Of a stretch of DNA of 64,000 bases, positions 8,509-17,569 are shown piece by piece. The stretch spans positions 281,811 through 345,810 of the forward strand of contig NZ_JAHTLF010000018.1 in NCBI RefSeq assembly GCF_024614185.1, read 5' to 3'. The DNA comes from Nocardioides carbamazepini. GTDB lineage: Bacteria; Actinomycetota; Actinomycetes; Propionibacteriales; Nocardioidaceae. Position 1 is the first letter of the stretch. Each line of letters begins with the position of its first letter. The notes beneath the pieces are model-generated. The model was not told the origin of the DNA. It was given only the letters and a program-made list of their open reading frames with translations, and did no database searches. The position numbers and the translations under genes are program-made.

Positions 8509-11040
8509 TCAGCGGACCACGCGTAGCGTGATGATCGTCGCCGAGGCGAGGGTGGTGGCGTCACCGCCGTAGAGGAGCTGGACGGTCCGGGTGCCGGTCG
8601 TCTTGAACCTCGGCAGCCTGACGGTGGAGGTGCCGTTGGCGAGGGACCGGACCTTCGCCTTCTTCCCGAAGGCCTTGACCCGCACCGTCCCGGTGGGCAC
8701 CCCTGCGGGGGAGGCCACGGTGACGGAGAGCGTGGCCCTCTTGCCGACCTTCACCTTCTTCTTGAGCTTGGTGACCGAGATCGAGGAGTCCGTCTTGACC
8801 GGGTCCTCTCCTCCCGGCTTCACCACGGGCGCGTCGGTGAACGGGACCGGCACCTTCACCGCGTCGGTGAACGCCGCGGCGTTGCGCGCGGTGTCCTTCG
8901 CGAGCGCCACCAGGCGGACCGACCTCGCGCCAGTGTCGCCGCCGTACTGGTAGCGGTCCATGAAGATCGTCCCCTGGTAGGTGCCCGGCGCGGTCTCGGT
9001 GAGCGTCAGCTCGTCGCCGTTCGCCGTCAGCCAGAGATCGTCGATTCCTGACGCGTCGCTCGTGGTGACGGTGACCGCCAACCGGGGAGTGGGGCCGGTC
9101 CAGTCCACCTTCTGCACGTCCACGCCGAGGGCCGGAGCGACGACGTCGCCCCTGTTCTCGGGCCGCTGGGCGTCGTCGGTGGCGAGCGTGACGACGTCCT
9201 GGGGCAGCGCCGGCGTCCGTGGAGCCGGGACCTGGTTGTGGGTCGCCTGCTCGTAGTCGTAGGCGATGGAGAGCAGGTCGTTGTCGGTATACGGCGTGCC
9301 GACGAATGTCACGTTCATCGGCATCTCGATGTCGGCCAACAGGCCCATCGGGACCGAGACACTGGGCAGGCCGAAGACACGCATCACGTGATCGGTCGCC
9401 GAGCGCCCGACGCCGTAGCGGTGGGCGGCGGTGTTCGACGCGACGTTGATGTCGGCGTCCGCCTTCCCGATGTCGGCCACCGCGGGGAACGCCAGAAGGT
9501 CCAGATCGTTCTCGACCAGCCAGCTGTCGAAGTCCTCCTCACGGGTCCTGTTCCAGCCCTCGATCGTGTCACCGAGGCCCTCGACCGCGAACAGGTCCGA
9601 CGGCATGCGGGTCCGGATGGCTTCGATGCGGTTGGCGTAGGAGTTCGCCGTCGCGGCCGGATTGGCCGGTAGCCGGCTCGGATACGGGAACACGGTGGCC
9701 GGGTCGACCGCCGTCCAGGACGGATAGGCGGGGTCGTTGTTGGACTTGAGGAACTTCTCCATCCAGAAGGATGCGTAGTCGCCGGTCTCGAGGCTGCGCC
9801 ACGCCGCGGGCACGTAGCCGCGGGTGTACATGCTCTCGGCACCCGGCCGGTCCTCGAAGTAGTTCTCGACCAGGGGGAAGTCCACCTCGACCACCTCGGC
9901 GCCTTGAGCACGCAGGTCGTCGGCGGTGCGCTCCCACAGGTCGATCACGGAAGGGCGGGTGTCGATGGGGGTCGTGGTCTCGACGTCCTTGTTGAGGTAC
10001 ATCCGGGGTACCCCGATGCGCTTGCCCTCCAGCGCGGCGGTGTCCTTCAGATCGAGGTACGACTCGGGGCGGACGTCCTCGATGTCGGGGAGGTCGACGA
10101 AGGGCTGGGTGAGCCAGAAGTCCCCGTCCGGGCGCGCGTCCTTCTTCGCGATGACGTCCAGGACCGTCATCGTGTCCTCGACGGTGCGGGTGTGCGGCAC
10201 GATGACGTCGCGAGTCGGCCAGAGCGGCGCGTTTCCTCGGATCGAGAGGAGCCCGCGGGACGGCGTGTACGCGATCAGCCCGTTGTTGGAGGCCGGCGAG
10301 CGTCCGGATGAGACGGTCTCCTCGCCCATGCCGAAGGTCGCGAAGTTGGCTGTGGTCGAGGTGCCTGAGCCGTTCGAGGAGCCCGATCCCCAGGCGGCGG
10401 TGAGGTACTGCGGGTTGTAGGGGCTCTCCGCGCGCCCGTACACGCCTCGCTGCATGCCGCCGTTGGCGATGGGCGGCATATTGGTCTTGCCGATGAGGAG
10501 ACCGCCCGACTCGCGGATCTTCGCCACCGCGAAGGCGTCCTCGTCGGCCACCAGATCCTTGAAGGCGGGTGAGCCCGAGGCGACGGTCAGCCCCGCGACC
10601 TTGTAGCTGTCCTTGACGGTGAACGGAATGCCGTGGAGCGGGCCTCGGACCGTCCCCGCCGCCCGGAGCGCGTCCATCTGCGCCGCTTCCTCGAGCACCG
10701 CGCCGTTCTCCACGACGATCGAGTTCAGATTGATGCCGCCTCGGTCGTACTTCGCCGCGCGGTTGAGGTAGATCGCGGTCAGCTCGACGCTCGTCAGGGT
10801 CCCCGACTCGAGGGCCGCCGCGATGTCCGCGATGGTCGCCTCGTTGACGTCGAAGGTGGATGGGCCGACGGCCTGCGTGGGGTCCTCGTTCGCCTGAGCG
10901 AGCGGGCCGCCCGAGACGAGAGCTGCCCCCGCGCTCAATGCGACGCCCGCCGCGACAAGGCGCCGACGCACCCTTCGCCGAGACCGCCCCGTCGGGTCGC
11001 CGGCCTGCGCGGACATCGGTCCGCTGGATGTCTGGTTCAT
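8509..11040 (-). CDS. secreted amidase-signature hydrolase with Ig-like C-terminus
   Basis: An 843-residue exported protein. An Arg-rich N region and a hydrophobic core lead to a likely cleavage after AQA (residue 50). An amidase-signature domain fills about 60-600: catalytic Lys143 (TVKDSY), cis-Ser about 221 (GSGSSNGSG) and nucleophile Ser245 in EETVSSGRSPAS. The usual TGGSIR context is altered to TVSSGR, though all three catalytic residues remain. Residues 600-730 are a beta-rich linker, and the last 90 residues form a bacterial Ig-like domain ending YGGDATTLASATI. The substrate is unknown; amide bonds of small molecules or peptidoglycan are possible. GGAGGAG precedes the ATG. Confidence 0.88.
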   Translation of the reverse strand: MNQTSSGPMSAQAGDPTGRSRRRVRRRLVAAGVALSAGAALVSGGPLAQANEDPTQAVGPSTFDVNEATIADIAAALESGTLTSVELTAIYLNRAAKYDRGGINLNSIVVENGAVLEEAAQMDALRAAGTVRGPLHGIPFTVKDSYKVAGLTVASGSPAFKDLVADEDAFAVAKIRESGGLLIGKTNMPPIANGGMQRGVYGRAESPYNPQYLTAAWGSGSSNGSGTSTTANFATFGMGEETVSSGRSPASNNGLIAYTPSRGLLSIRGNAPLWPTRDVIVPHTRTVEDTMTVLDVIAKKDARPDGDFWLTQPFVDLPDIEDVRPESYLDLKDTAALEGKRIGVPRMYLNKDVETTTPIDTRPSVIDLWERTADDLRAQGAEVVEVDFPLVENYFEDRPGAESMYTRGYVPAAWRSLETGDYASFWMEKFLKSNNDPAYPSWTAVDPATVFPYPSRLPANPAATANSYANRIEAIRTRMPSDLFAVEGLGDTIEGWNRTREEDFDSWLVENDLDLLAFPAVADIGKADADINVASNTAAHRYGVGRSATDHVMRVFGLPSVSVPMGLLADIEMPMNVTFVGTPYTDNDLLSIAYDYEQATHNQVPAPRTPALPQDVVTLATDDAQRPENRGDVVAPALGVDVQKVDWTGPTPRLAVTVTTSDASGIDDLWLTANGDELTLTETAPGTYQGTIFMDRYQYGGDTGARSVRLVALAKDTARNAAAFTDAVKVPVPFTDAPVVKPGGEDPVKTDSSISVTKLKKKVKVGKRATLSVTVASPAGVPTGTVRVKAFGKKAKVRSLANGTSTVRLPRFKTTGTRTVQLLYGGDATTLASATIITLRVVR

Positions 11041-11271
11041 GCTCCTCCTCGGGTTGCCGAGCCTGTGGGCCGGGCAGGGCCATCCGATCGAGTGGGCGTT
11101 TCCATGCGGATGCGTTGCGGAGAAGGTCCGGTGATCTCAAATGAGACGCGGCGCCCAGGGGTCGGTGAGTCACCCGGCAAGCCACGGGCACGCACCGCCG
11201 GGCCGGGCCTACGGCGCAGCCCGTCGCCGACGGGTTGAGACCAGCTCAGGCCCGTCTGGTGGAATGGACCC

Positions 11272-12327
11272 ATGAGCGAGGAGCAGCAGCGGCCGGGACA
11301 GGCGACGCTGGCGGGCGCGCTGATCATCGGCGGCTCGGTGTTCGTGGTCCTCGCCGCCTGGCAGCGGGTCTCGACGCTCCACACGTTGGAGGTGCAGGAG
11401 GAGCTCCAGCGGTTCCTGACCGAGCCGATGACCGGCGACCTCGGCATCAGTGTCGACACCCTCGCCACGCTGGTCCGGATCCTGTGCCTGATCGGTGCCG
11501 GCGCCGCCACCGCGTCGATCATCCTCGGCGTCCAGGTGTTCAAGCGCTCGGCGAGCGCGCGGATCGCGCTGACCGCGCTGTCGCCGCTCCTGTTCCTCGG
11601 TGGCCTGGCCACGGCCGGCTTCCTCGCGCCGATGGTGCTCGCCGGCATCGCGCTGCTCTGGCTGCAGCCGACGCGGGACTGGTACGCCGGCCGGCCCTGG
11701 ATCCAGCGCTACGAGGAGCGCCGGGCCGCGCGGCTCGGCGGGCTCCGGCCGCCGAACACGTCGGCAGGCTCGCCTGCCGCACCTCCTGCGCCCCCGTCCG
11801 CCCCGCACGCGACCCTGCCGACCGGAACGCAGCAGCCCATCGGGTCTGTCCCGCCGATGCCGATGCCGAGCTCGGAACAGCGCCCGCACCGCGGGGTCCG
11901 TCCCCGGGCACTGGTCACGGCCTGCTCGCTGACCTGGCTGACCTCGGGCTTCGTCCTCGTGGTGCTGGCGGTCCTGGCGGCCGTGGTGCCCTCGCAGAGC
12001 GACGAGCTGTACGCCGAGATGCAGCGTCAGCAGCCGCAGATGATGAAGGAGTCCGAGCTCGGCGAGCAGGACCTGGTCGTGGTCCTCTACCTGTTCCTCG
12101 CCGGGCTGATCGTGTGGGCCCTCGCGGCAGCCGCACTCGCCGGACTGGCGTTCGCCGGCCAGAACTGGGCCCGGATCACGCTCGCCATCTCGGGCGCCGG
12201 AGCCGCCGTCGTCGCGCTGGCGCTGTCCCTCGGGGCGTGGCCGCTGGTCGTGCTGGTCGCGGCGATCGCCGGGGCGATCTGGCTGCTGCTGCGCCCCGAG
12301 GTCGGTCGCTGGTACACGGGCCGCTGA
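11272..12327 (+). CDS. multi-pass membrane protein, unknown function
   Basis: A 351-residue protein with about six hydrophobic segments in two blocks: three at the N terminus (around 13-30, 65-85, 95-128) and three or four at the C terminus (around 220-245, 265-290, 295-315, 318-335), joined by a Pro/Ala-rich cytoplasmic-type linker of about 80 residues (SPAAPPAPPSAP). WYAGR in the first block and WYTGR at the C terminus hint at an internal duplication. I recognise no family with a known role. It is divergent from the amidase across a 231-bp gap in which I see no clear gene. Confidence 0.7.
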   Translation: MSEEQQRPGQATLAGALIIGGSVFVVLAAWQRVSTLHTLEVQEELQRFLTEPMTGDLGISVDTLATLVRILCLIGAGAATASIILGVQVFKRSASARIALTALSPLLFLGGLATAGFLAPMVLAGIALLWLQPTRDWYAGRPWIQRYEERRAARLGGLRPPNTSAGSPAAPPAPPSAPHATLPTGTQQPIGSVPPMPMPSSEQRPHRGVRPRALVTACSLTWLTSGFVLVVLAVLAAVVPSQSDELYAEMQRQQPQMMKESELGEQDLVVVLYLFLAGLIVWALAAAALAGLAFAGQNWARITLAISGAGAAVVALALSLGAWPLVVLVAAIAGAIWLLLRPEVGRWYTGR

Positions 12328-12359
12328 GCCGGCCGGGGGAGCCGAGTCGGCCGGACAGG

Positions 12360-13535
12360 TCAGCGCCGGAGGTCGGACGCCACGAGCCGGCGTACCGCCT
12401 CGGCGATCACCTCGGGACGCTTGCAGAACGCCCAGCGGACCAGGTGCCGGCCGCTGCCGGGCGCGTCCGGGTCGTCGTAGAAGACCTCTGACGGGATCGC
12501 CACGACGCCGGCCCGCTCGGGCAGGGCGCGGCAGAAGTCGCCGCCGCTGGCCCAGCCGAGGTCGCCCACGTCGGTGGTGGCGAAGTAGGTGCCCTGGGGG
12601 AGGTACGTCGTCAGGCCGGCCGCGCGCAGTCCCGCGACGAGCTGGTCGCGCTGCTCCTGGAGGTCGCGGGCGAGGGCGGTCGGGAATGCGTCGCCGGCGT
12701 CGAGCGCTGCGGCGACCGCCGGCTGCAGGGGAGCGCCGGAGGTGAAGGTCAGCCACTGCTTGGCCGCCGTCACGGCCGCGACGAGCTCGGCGGGCCCGGT
12801 CGCCCAGCCGACCTTCCAGCCGGTGACCGACCAGGACTTCCCGGCGCTGGACAGGGTCAGGGTCCGCTCGGCCATCCCGGGCAGGGTCGCGATCGGCACG
12901 TGCCCGTGCCCGTCGAAGGTGAGGTGCTCGTAGACCTCGTCGGTCACCACGATCAGGTCGTGCTCGATCGCGACGCGGGCCACGGCCGCCAGCTCGGTGG
13001 CGTCGAGCACCCGCCCGGTCGGGTTGTGCGGGGTGTTGAGCAGGATCAGCCTGGTCCGCGCGGACACGGCGGCCTCGAGCTCGGCCGGGTCGAGCCGGAA
13101 GTCCGGTGCACGCAGCGTCACCGGGCGTCGTACGCCGCCCGCGAAGTCGATCATCGCCGGGTACGAGTCGTAGAACGGCTCGAGCACCACGACCTCGTCG
13201 CCCGGGTCGACGAGTCCGAGCAGGGTGCCGGCGATCGCCTCCGTGCAGCCGGTGGTGACCACGACCTGCCGGTCGGGGTCGAGCTCGATGCCGTAGTGAC
13301 GCTGCTGGTGGCGGGCGATCGCCTGGCGCAGGGCGGGGACGCCGATGCCCGGTGCGTACTGGTTCGCGCCGGTGTGGAGCGCGGCGACCGCGGCCTCGAT
13401 GATCACCGGCGGACCGTCCGTGTCGGGGAAGCCCTGGCCGAGGTTGACCGCGCCGGTCCGGGCGGCGAGGGCGGACATCTCGGCGAAGATGGTCTCGCCC
13501 ATGCCGGCGACGCGACGGGCTGCTGGATGGGGCAC
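12360..13535 (-). CDS. PLP-dependent aminotransferase, class I/II
   Basis: A 391-residue fold-type I aminotransferase. Visible are NLGQGFPDTDGP at the start, NTPHNPTG (substrate/cofactor Asn), TDEVYEHLTF (Asp binding the pyridine nitrogen), SSAGKSWSVTGWKVGW with the PLP-binding Lys in SAGKSW, and the carboxylate-binding Arg near VRWAFCK. The closest subgroup by pattern is the actinobacterial DapC-like / kynurenine-type aminotransferases; the exact substrate is open. The GTG start gives the common N-terminus PHPAARRVAGMGETIF; an internal ATG at 13502 is an alternative. It begins 11 bases after the Uma2 gene stop on the same strand, suggesting co-transcription. Confidence 0.9.
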   Translation of the reverse strand: MPHPAARRVAGMGETIFAEMSALAARTGAVNLGQGFPDTDGPPVIIEAAVAALHTGANQYAPGIGVPALRQAIARHQQRHYGIELDPDRQVVVTTGCTEAIAGTLLGLVDPGDEVVVLEPFYDSYPAMIDFAGGVRRPVTLRAPDFRLDPAELEAAVSARTRLILLNTPHNPTGRVLDATELAAVARVAIEHDLIVVTDEVYEHLTFDGHGHVPIATLPGMAERTLTLSSAGKSWSVTGWKVGWATGPAELVAAVTAAKQWLTFTSGAPLQPAVAAALDAGDAFPTALARDLQEQRDQLVAGLRAAGLTTYLPQGTYFATTDVGDLGWASGGDFCRALPERAGVVAIPSEVFYDDPDAPGSGRHLVRWAFCKRPEVIAEAVRRLVASDLRR

Positions 13536-13546
13536 GAGACCCGACC

Positions 13547-14122
13547 CTACTGCCGGAGGATCTCCCGGAAGTCGAGCTCCACGTCGTCGTGTCCCGGGAC
13601 GGCGACCATGGTGGTCGGCGTCGCCTCGCTCACCCGCGCGACGTTGATCCACGCGCCGTCGGTGAGCTGGTTGACCTCGATCGACGGCTCGCCGTCGGGG
13701 TCGACGACCCAGTACTGCGTGATGCCGGCCGCGGCGTACTCCGGCGCCTTGCGGAGCAGGTCCTCGCTGCGGGTCGTCGGGGAGAGGATCTCCACCACGA
13801 TCAGTGGTGGTGCCTCGGTGCCCTCGATCCACGGGCCCTGCGGGGGCTGGACCGTGAGCGCCAGGTCGGGCCGGCGCATGCGGTTGGCGGGCAGCATCGT
13901 GTCCGCCTCCGTCCCGCCCCACAGGTCGGGGAAGTGGGTACGGAACCAGTAGGCGAGCTCGTACTGCAGCGACGCATGTCGCGAGACGGGAGCCACGGTG
14001 TAGATCACCGCCACTCCGTCGACCCACTCGGACTTGGGCTTGTCCGGCAGTGAGCGGAACTCGTCGAACGACATCGGGACGCGCTCGATGCCGGGAGTGT
14101 CGGCCAGCAGGGTGGTGGACAT
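13547..14122 (-). CDS. Uma2-family (DUF820) putative endonuclease
   Basis: A 191-residue PD-(D/E)XK-fold protein of the Uma2 family. The typical ladder is seen: PDKPKSEWVDGV, RHASLQYELAYWFRTHF, the catalytic-region RRPDLALTV and IVVEILSPTTRSEDLLRK, then YAAAGITQYWVVDPDG. Family members are widespread, abundant in cyanobacteria and actinobacteria, and their biological role is not established. The start ATG is preceded by GAGGGAAG. It lies directly upstream of the aminotransferase on the same strand. Confidence 0.88.
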   Translation of the reverse strand: MSTTLLADTPGIERVPMSFDEFRSLPDKPKSEWVDGVAVIYTVAPVSRHASLQYELAYWFRTHFPDLWGGTEADTMLPANRMRRPDLALTVQPPQGPWIEGTEAPPLIVVEILSPTTRSEDLLRKAPEYAAAGITQYWVVDPDGEPSIEVNQLTDGAWINVARVSEATPTTMVAVPGHDDVELDFREILRQ

Positions 14123-14273
14123 GGCTTCCCTCGCGAGATGAGACGGCAGCGCGGACACATCGGTGCTCCTTCCATGATGACCCGAGAGCGGGAGGGAGGC
14201 CAACGATGTCGGAGACGCCCGACATGAGCCCGCGTTCTCCACAGACGCCCCGGAGGGAATAGCCTCAGCAGTC

Positions 14274-14819
14274 GTGACGACCACCGACACCGACCTCGCC
14301 GCCGACATCGACGCCACCTGCCGCCTCACCGGCGAGTTCGTGCTCCGGTCCGGCCAGGTCAGCAACGAGTACTTCGACAAGTACCTCTTCGAGGCGGACC
14401 CCCAGCTGCTCGCCCGGGTCGCCCGCGAGGTCGCGCAGCTGCTGCCGGCCGACGCCGAGCTGCTCGGCGGCCTGGAGATGGGCGGCATCCCGATCGCGAC
14501 CGCGGTCAGCCAGCTCGTCGGCCTGCCCGTGGTGTTCGTCCGCAAGTCGGCCAAGGAGTACGGCACCGCCAAGCTCGCCGAGGGACCGGCGTACGACGGC
14601 CGCCGGGTGGTGCTGATCGAGGACGTGATCACCACCGGCGGCGCGGTCCGCGACGCGACGAACGCGCTGCGCGCCGGTGGTGGCGTGGTCGAGACGGTGA
14701 TCTGCGCGATCGACCGCAGCCCGGCCGGGGAGAACCCGCTGGCCGACGTCGACCTCGAGGTCCGCGCGGTGCTGACGAAGGCGGAGCTGGACCGGGCCCG
14801 GGCCGACGCCCAGGCCTGA
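14274..14819 (+). CDS. pyrE: orotate phosphoribosyltransferase
   Basis: Joins orotate with PRPP to form OMP in pyrimidine synthesis. The 181-residue length is normal. The catalytic loop region VRKSAKEYGT and the PRPP-binding motif VVLIEDVITTGGA (about 112-124) are intact. The GTG start fits the family N-terminus; CGGAGGGA lies about 16 bases before it, rather far. Its last codons and stop lie inside a 15-bp tandem repeat (14808-14867). No other pyr gene is nearby. Confidence 0.95.
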   Translation: MTTTDTDLAADIDATCRLTGEFVLRSGQVSNEYFDKYLFEADPQLLARVAREVAQLLPADAELLGGLEMGGIPIATAVSQLVGLPVVFVRKSAKEYGTAKLAEGPAYDGRRVVLIEDVITTGGAVRDATNALRAGGGVVETVICAIDRSPAGENPLADVDLEVRAVLTKAELDRARADAQA

Positions 14820-14867
14820 TCCGCCCAGGCCTGATCCGGCCAGGCCTGATCCGGTCCGGCCTGATCC
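14808..14867. repeat. 15-bp tandem repeat across the pyrE stop
   Basis: Four copies of GCCCAGGCCTGATCC-like sequence at 14808, 14823, 14838 and 14853. The first encodes the last codons and the TGA stop of pyrE; copies two to four follow in the 3' untranslated region with one to a few changes. The last copy begins GGTCCG, which can pair with CGGACC at 14877-14882, perhaps forming a weak terminator. Confidence 0.85.
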
Positions 14868-14890
14868 GCGCTCCGGCGGACCGGGAGGGC

Positions 14891-15331
14891 TCAGCCCTCG
14901 GTGGGGGCGCCGGCGATGTTGACCAGCCAGTCGACGCCGTACTTGTCCCGCAGCATGCCGAAGCTGTCGCCCCACGGCGCCTGGGCCAGCGGCTCGTGGA
15001 TGGTCGCGCCGTCGGAGAGGCCCGCCCACCAGGCACGAAGGGTGTCGCCGTCCTCGGCGGGGCCGCTGATGCTGACCTGCTGGGTCTGCGGCTCTCCGGG
15101 CACGTGGGAGGGGTGGTCGGCGCCCATCAGGAGGACCGAGTCGGACACCGCCAGGGCGGCGTGCATGACCCAGTCGGCCTCGCCGGCGGCCTCGGCCTCG
15201 GCCGCCGCGGTGCCGCCCATGTCGGCGAAGGTCATGACGCTGAGCTCGCCGCCGAGGACCGACTGGTAGAACTCCATCGCCTCGCGGGCCTGGCCGCGCC
15301 AGTTGATGTAGGGGTTGAGGTTGATGCTCAT
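14891..15331 (-). CDS. VOC / PhnB-like family protein
   Basis: A 146-residue glyoxalase-fold (VOC) protein of the PhnB/3-demethylubiquinone-like subgroup, marked by the opening YINWRGQAREAMEFYQSVLGGE and the closing WGDSFGMLRDKYGVDWLVNI. These small proteins often bind or modify metabolites or antibiotics, but no specific reaction can be assigned. It faces pyrE convergently. A short gap with no evident element separates it from dedA on the same strand. Confidence 0.88.
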   Translation of the reverse strand: MSINLNPYINWRGQAREAMEFYQSVLGGELSVMTFADMGGTAAAEAEAAGEADWVMHAALAVSDSVLLMGADHPSHVPGEPQTQQVSISGPAEDGDTLRAWWAGLSDGATIHEPLAQAPWGDSFGMLRDKYGVDWLVNIAGAPTEG

Positions 15332-15392
15332 CGCTGCTCCCGGTGTGTCGTCGTGGACTCGATGCCGGGAAGACTGTCACCTCAAGGTGAAT

Positions 15393-16184
15393 TCATCGCT
15401 CCTCGGCGACCGAGCTCTCGATGGCGGGCTCGACGGGACTCTCGACGGGACTCTCGACGGGACTCTCGGGGGAGCTCGCGAGCGCCTTGCGGCGCTTGAC
15501 GGCCGGCCGCTTGTGGCGCCACCACTCCCAGGCGAGCGGGACCGCGGAGAAGGCGAGGATGGCGAGGGTGACGTAGTCGATGTTCTCGCCGAGCGCCGGG
15601 ATCGCGGCGCCGAGGAAGTAGCCCAGCAGCGTGATCGAGACGACCCACAGGACGGCGCCGATCGCGCTCCAGGTGAAGAACCGGCGGCGCTCCATCATGG
15701 TGACGCCGGCGACCACGGTGATGTAGGTGCGCACGAACGGCACGAACCGGCCGATCACCAGCGCCTTGTTGCCGTGCTTGTCGAAGAACGCGCTGGTGTT
15801 GTCGAAGTACTTCTTCTTGAGGACCCGGCCGTCGCGCTCGTACAGCGGCGGGCCGAGCTTGCGGCCGATCTCGTAGCCCGCGACGTTGCCGGCGAAGGCG
15901 GCTATCACGAGCAGGGTCATCGCGATGACCAGCTCGACGGGCTCGTTGGAGATCCCGACGACCGAGTAGCCGGTCTTGTTGCTGCCCGCGATGAACAGTC
16001 CGAGCGCGAACAGCAGCGTGTCCCCGGGCAGGAACGGAAAGAAGAGGCCGCACTCGACAAAGACGATGGCGATCGCGATCCAGATGAACATGGTGCCGTA
16101 CTCATGCTGCAGCCACTCGGGATCGAGCCACTTGATGCCGAGCAGCATCGGCACGACGAGCGGGGTCGCGACCAGCGAGTTCAC
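15393..16184 (-). CDS. DedA-family membrane protein
   Basis: A 263-residue member of the DedA/VTT family, implicated in lipid flipping and envelope homeostasis. Seen are FVECGLFFPFLPGDTLLFALG (the E...FPxxPGD re-entrant motif), GRFVPFVRTYITVVAG (the second conserved half) and three or four further hydrophobic segments. The start is GTG. The cytoplasmic tail carries ESPV repeated from a 12-bp DNA repeat (15431-15466), then an acidic end. The gene diverges from the TrmH-type methylase. Confidence 0.92.
   Translation of the reverse strand: MNSLVATPLVVPMLLGIKWLDPEWLQHEYGTMFIWIAIAIVFVECGLFFPFLPGDTLLFALGLFIAGSNKTGYSVVGISNEPVELVIAMTLLVIAAFAGNVAGYEIGRKLGPPLYERDGRVLKKKYFDNTSAFFDKHGNKALVIGRFVPFVRTYITVVAGVTMMERRRFFTWSAIGAVLWVVSITLLGYFLGAAIPALGENIDYVTLAILAFSAVPLAWEWWRHKRPAVKRRKALASSPESPVESPVESPVEPAIESSVAEER
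15431..15466. repeat. 12-bp in-frame tandem repeat in dedA tail
   Basis: Three exact copies of CGACGGGACTCT, read on the minus strand as repeated Glu-Ser-Pro-Val. Because the unit is a multiple of three, copy-number changes only lengthen or shorten the cytoplasmic tail. Confidence 0.85.
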
Positions 16185-16236
16185 GGCGCCACGCTACCCG
16201 CCACCGCCCAACGAGGTGATCGATAGGGTCGGGTTC

Positions 16237-16917
16237 GTGGTCGAGGAGGAGCGGGCGCCGTACGACCCGATGCCCCACGGACAGCCCGAGGTCGGGGTCG
16301 GTCCGTGGCCCGGGCCGTGGCCGGAGGGCCCCGGCAGCCACGTGTACGACGAGGCGCTGCTCCGCGACGGTGACCGGCGCAATGTCGTCGACCGCTACCG
16401 GTACTGGACGGTCGAGGCGATCGTCGCCGACCTCGACCGGCGCCGGCACGGCTTCCACGTCGCGATCGAGAACTGGCAGCACGACTTCAACATCGGCACC
16501 ATCGTCCGCTCCGCCAACGCCTTCCTCGCCGCCGAGGTGCACATCGTCGGCAACCGCCGGTGGAACCGCCGTGGCGCGATGGTGACCGACCGCTACCAGC
16601 ACGTCCGGCACCACCCGAGCGTCGCCGAGCTCCATGCCTACCTGGCCGCGACCGGCGTCCCGTTGCTCGGGATCGACAACCTGCCCGGCTCCGACCACCT
16701 CGAGACGATGGTGCTGCCGGAGCGGGTCTGCTTCCTGTTCGGCCAGGAGGGCCCCGGCCTCTCGGAGGCCGCGCGGGAGGCGTGCGACGGCACCTTCTCG
16801 ATCGCCCAGTTCGGCTCGACCCGGTCGATCAACGCCTCGGCCGCCGCGGCCATCGCCATGCACTCCTGGGTCCGCCAGCACGCCGATCTCGGCAGCGACC
16901 GGGCCTGGCGCGGCTGA
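16237..16917 (+). CDS. TrmH/SpoU-type RNA 2'-O-methyltransferase
   Basis: A 226-residue SPOUT methyltransferase that would transfer a methyl group from S-adenosylmethionine to a ribose 2'-OH of tRNA or rRNA. The three family motifs are present: NIGTIVRSANAF (with the catalytic Arg), LFGQEGPGLS and SINASAAAAIAM. No RNA-binding L7Ae-like N-terminal domain is present; instead there is a Pro/Gly-rich leader of about 40 residues. Start is taken at GTG 16237; GTG 16216 is also in frame. The target nucleotide cannot be predicted. Confidence 0.9.
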   Translation: MVEEERAPYDPMPHGQPEVGVGPWPGPWPEGPGSHVYDEALLRDGDRRNVVDRYRYWTVEAIVADLDRRRHGFHVAIENWQHDFNIGTIVRSANAFLAAEVHIVGNRRWNRRGAMVTDRYQHVRHHPSVAELHAYLAATGVPLLGIDNLPGSDHLETMVLPERVCFLFGQEGPGLSEAAREACDGTFSIAQFGSTRSINASAAAAIAMHSWVRQHADLGSDRAWRG

Positions 16918-16932
16918 GCCGCAGGACCGGGC

Positions 16933-17511
16933 TCAGGAGAAGGAGGCCAGCGACGCGACGACGAGCGTGCCGTGCAGACAAGCCCCGAGCAGCACCGTGA
17001 TCGCGCCCACGACGGCGACGACCGCGAGCGGAAGACGCCGCGGCCGGACCCGGTTCAGCTGCCGGACGAGGAGGGGGATCGTCCAGGCCATGGCCAGCAG
17101 GGTGAACGGCCACACCGCGGAACGCCAGAACCACGGGTCGTCGTGGGGGAGGTACAGCGCCCATTCCGGTCCGTGTTCCCGGAACGGGTCCGGCAAGAAG
17201 GTGGACTCCGACCGAGTGACGGTCGCGACGCGCACGGCCGGCAGGACTCCGGCCACGCACAGCGCTGCCGTGGTCGCCCAAGCGGTCCAGCCGCGCAGCT
17301 CTTGGCCGCGGAGCAGGCCGATCGTGCCGACCAGCACGAGCACGCCGGCCACACCCACGGCGAGGGAGGTGCCCAGCCAGAGCAGCTCCTCCGTGGTCGA
17401 GTCTGCCGACCACAGGTACGCGAGATGGTGGCGCGCCCGGAACCAGCCGACGGCGTACAGGGCCGAGAGCACGACGAGGCCGACACCGACCGCGACCCTG
17501 GCCCAGCGCAT
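16933..17511 (-). CDS. membrane protein at end of sigma-factor operon
   Basis: A 192-residue protein with four or five hydrophobic segments (around 5-20, 40-62, 70-92, 125-145 and 158-180) and no recognised domain. GAGGAGG precedes the ATG. It is the third gene of a minus-strand set: anti-sigma-like protein, SigE-family sigma factor, then this gene 58 bases later. The context suggests it is a sensor or a target of that sigma system, but this is inference. Confidence 0.75.
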   Translation of the reverse strand: MRWARVAVGVGLVVLSALYAVGWFRARHHLAYLWSADSTTEELLWLGTSLAVGVAGVLVLVGTIGLLRGQELRGWTAWATTAALCVAGVLPAVRVATVTRSESTFLPDPFREHGPEWALYLPHDDPWFWRSAVWPFTLLAMAWTIPLLVRQLNRVRPRRLPLAVVAVVGAITVLLGACLHGTLVVASLASFS

Positions 17512-17569
17512 CGTGACCTCCTCGCGTCCTCCGTCCCCGCCGGGCTGCGACGGGTCGCGGGCCAGCATG

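Noticed and set aside
11135..11146. Small palindrome TCTCA-AA-TGAGA in the amidase upstream gap
   Set aside because: Arms of five bases occur by chance too often; no further support was seen.
14877..14890. A firm terminator after pyrE
   Set aside because: Only a 6-bp stem GGTCCG/CGGACC with an 18-base loop; mentioned with the repeat but not called separately.
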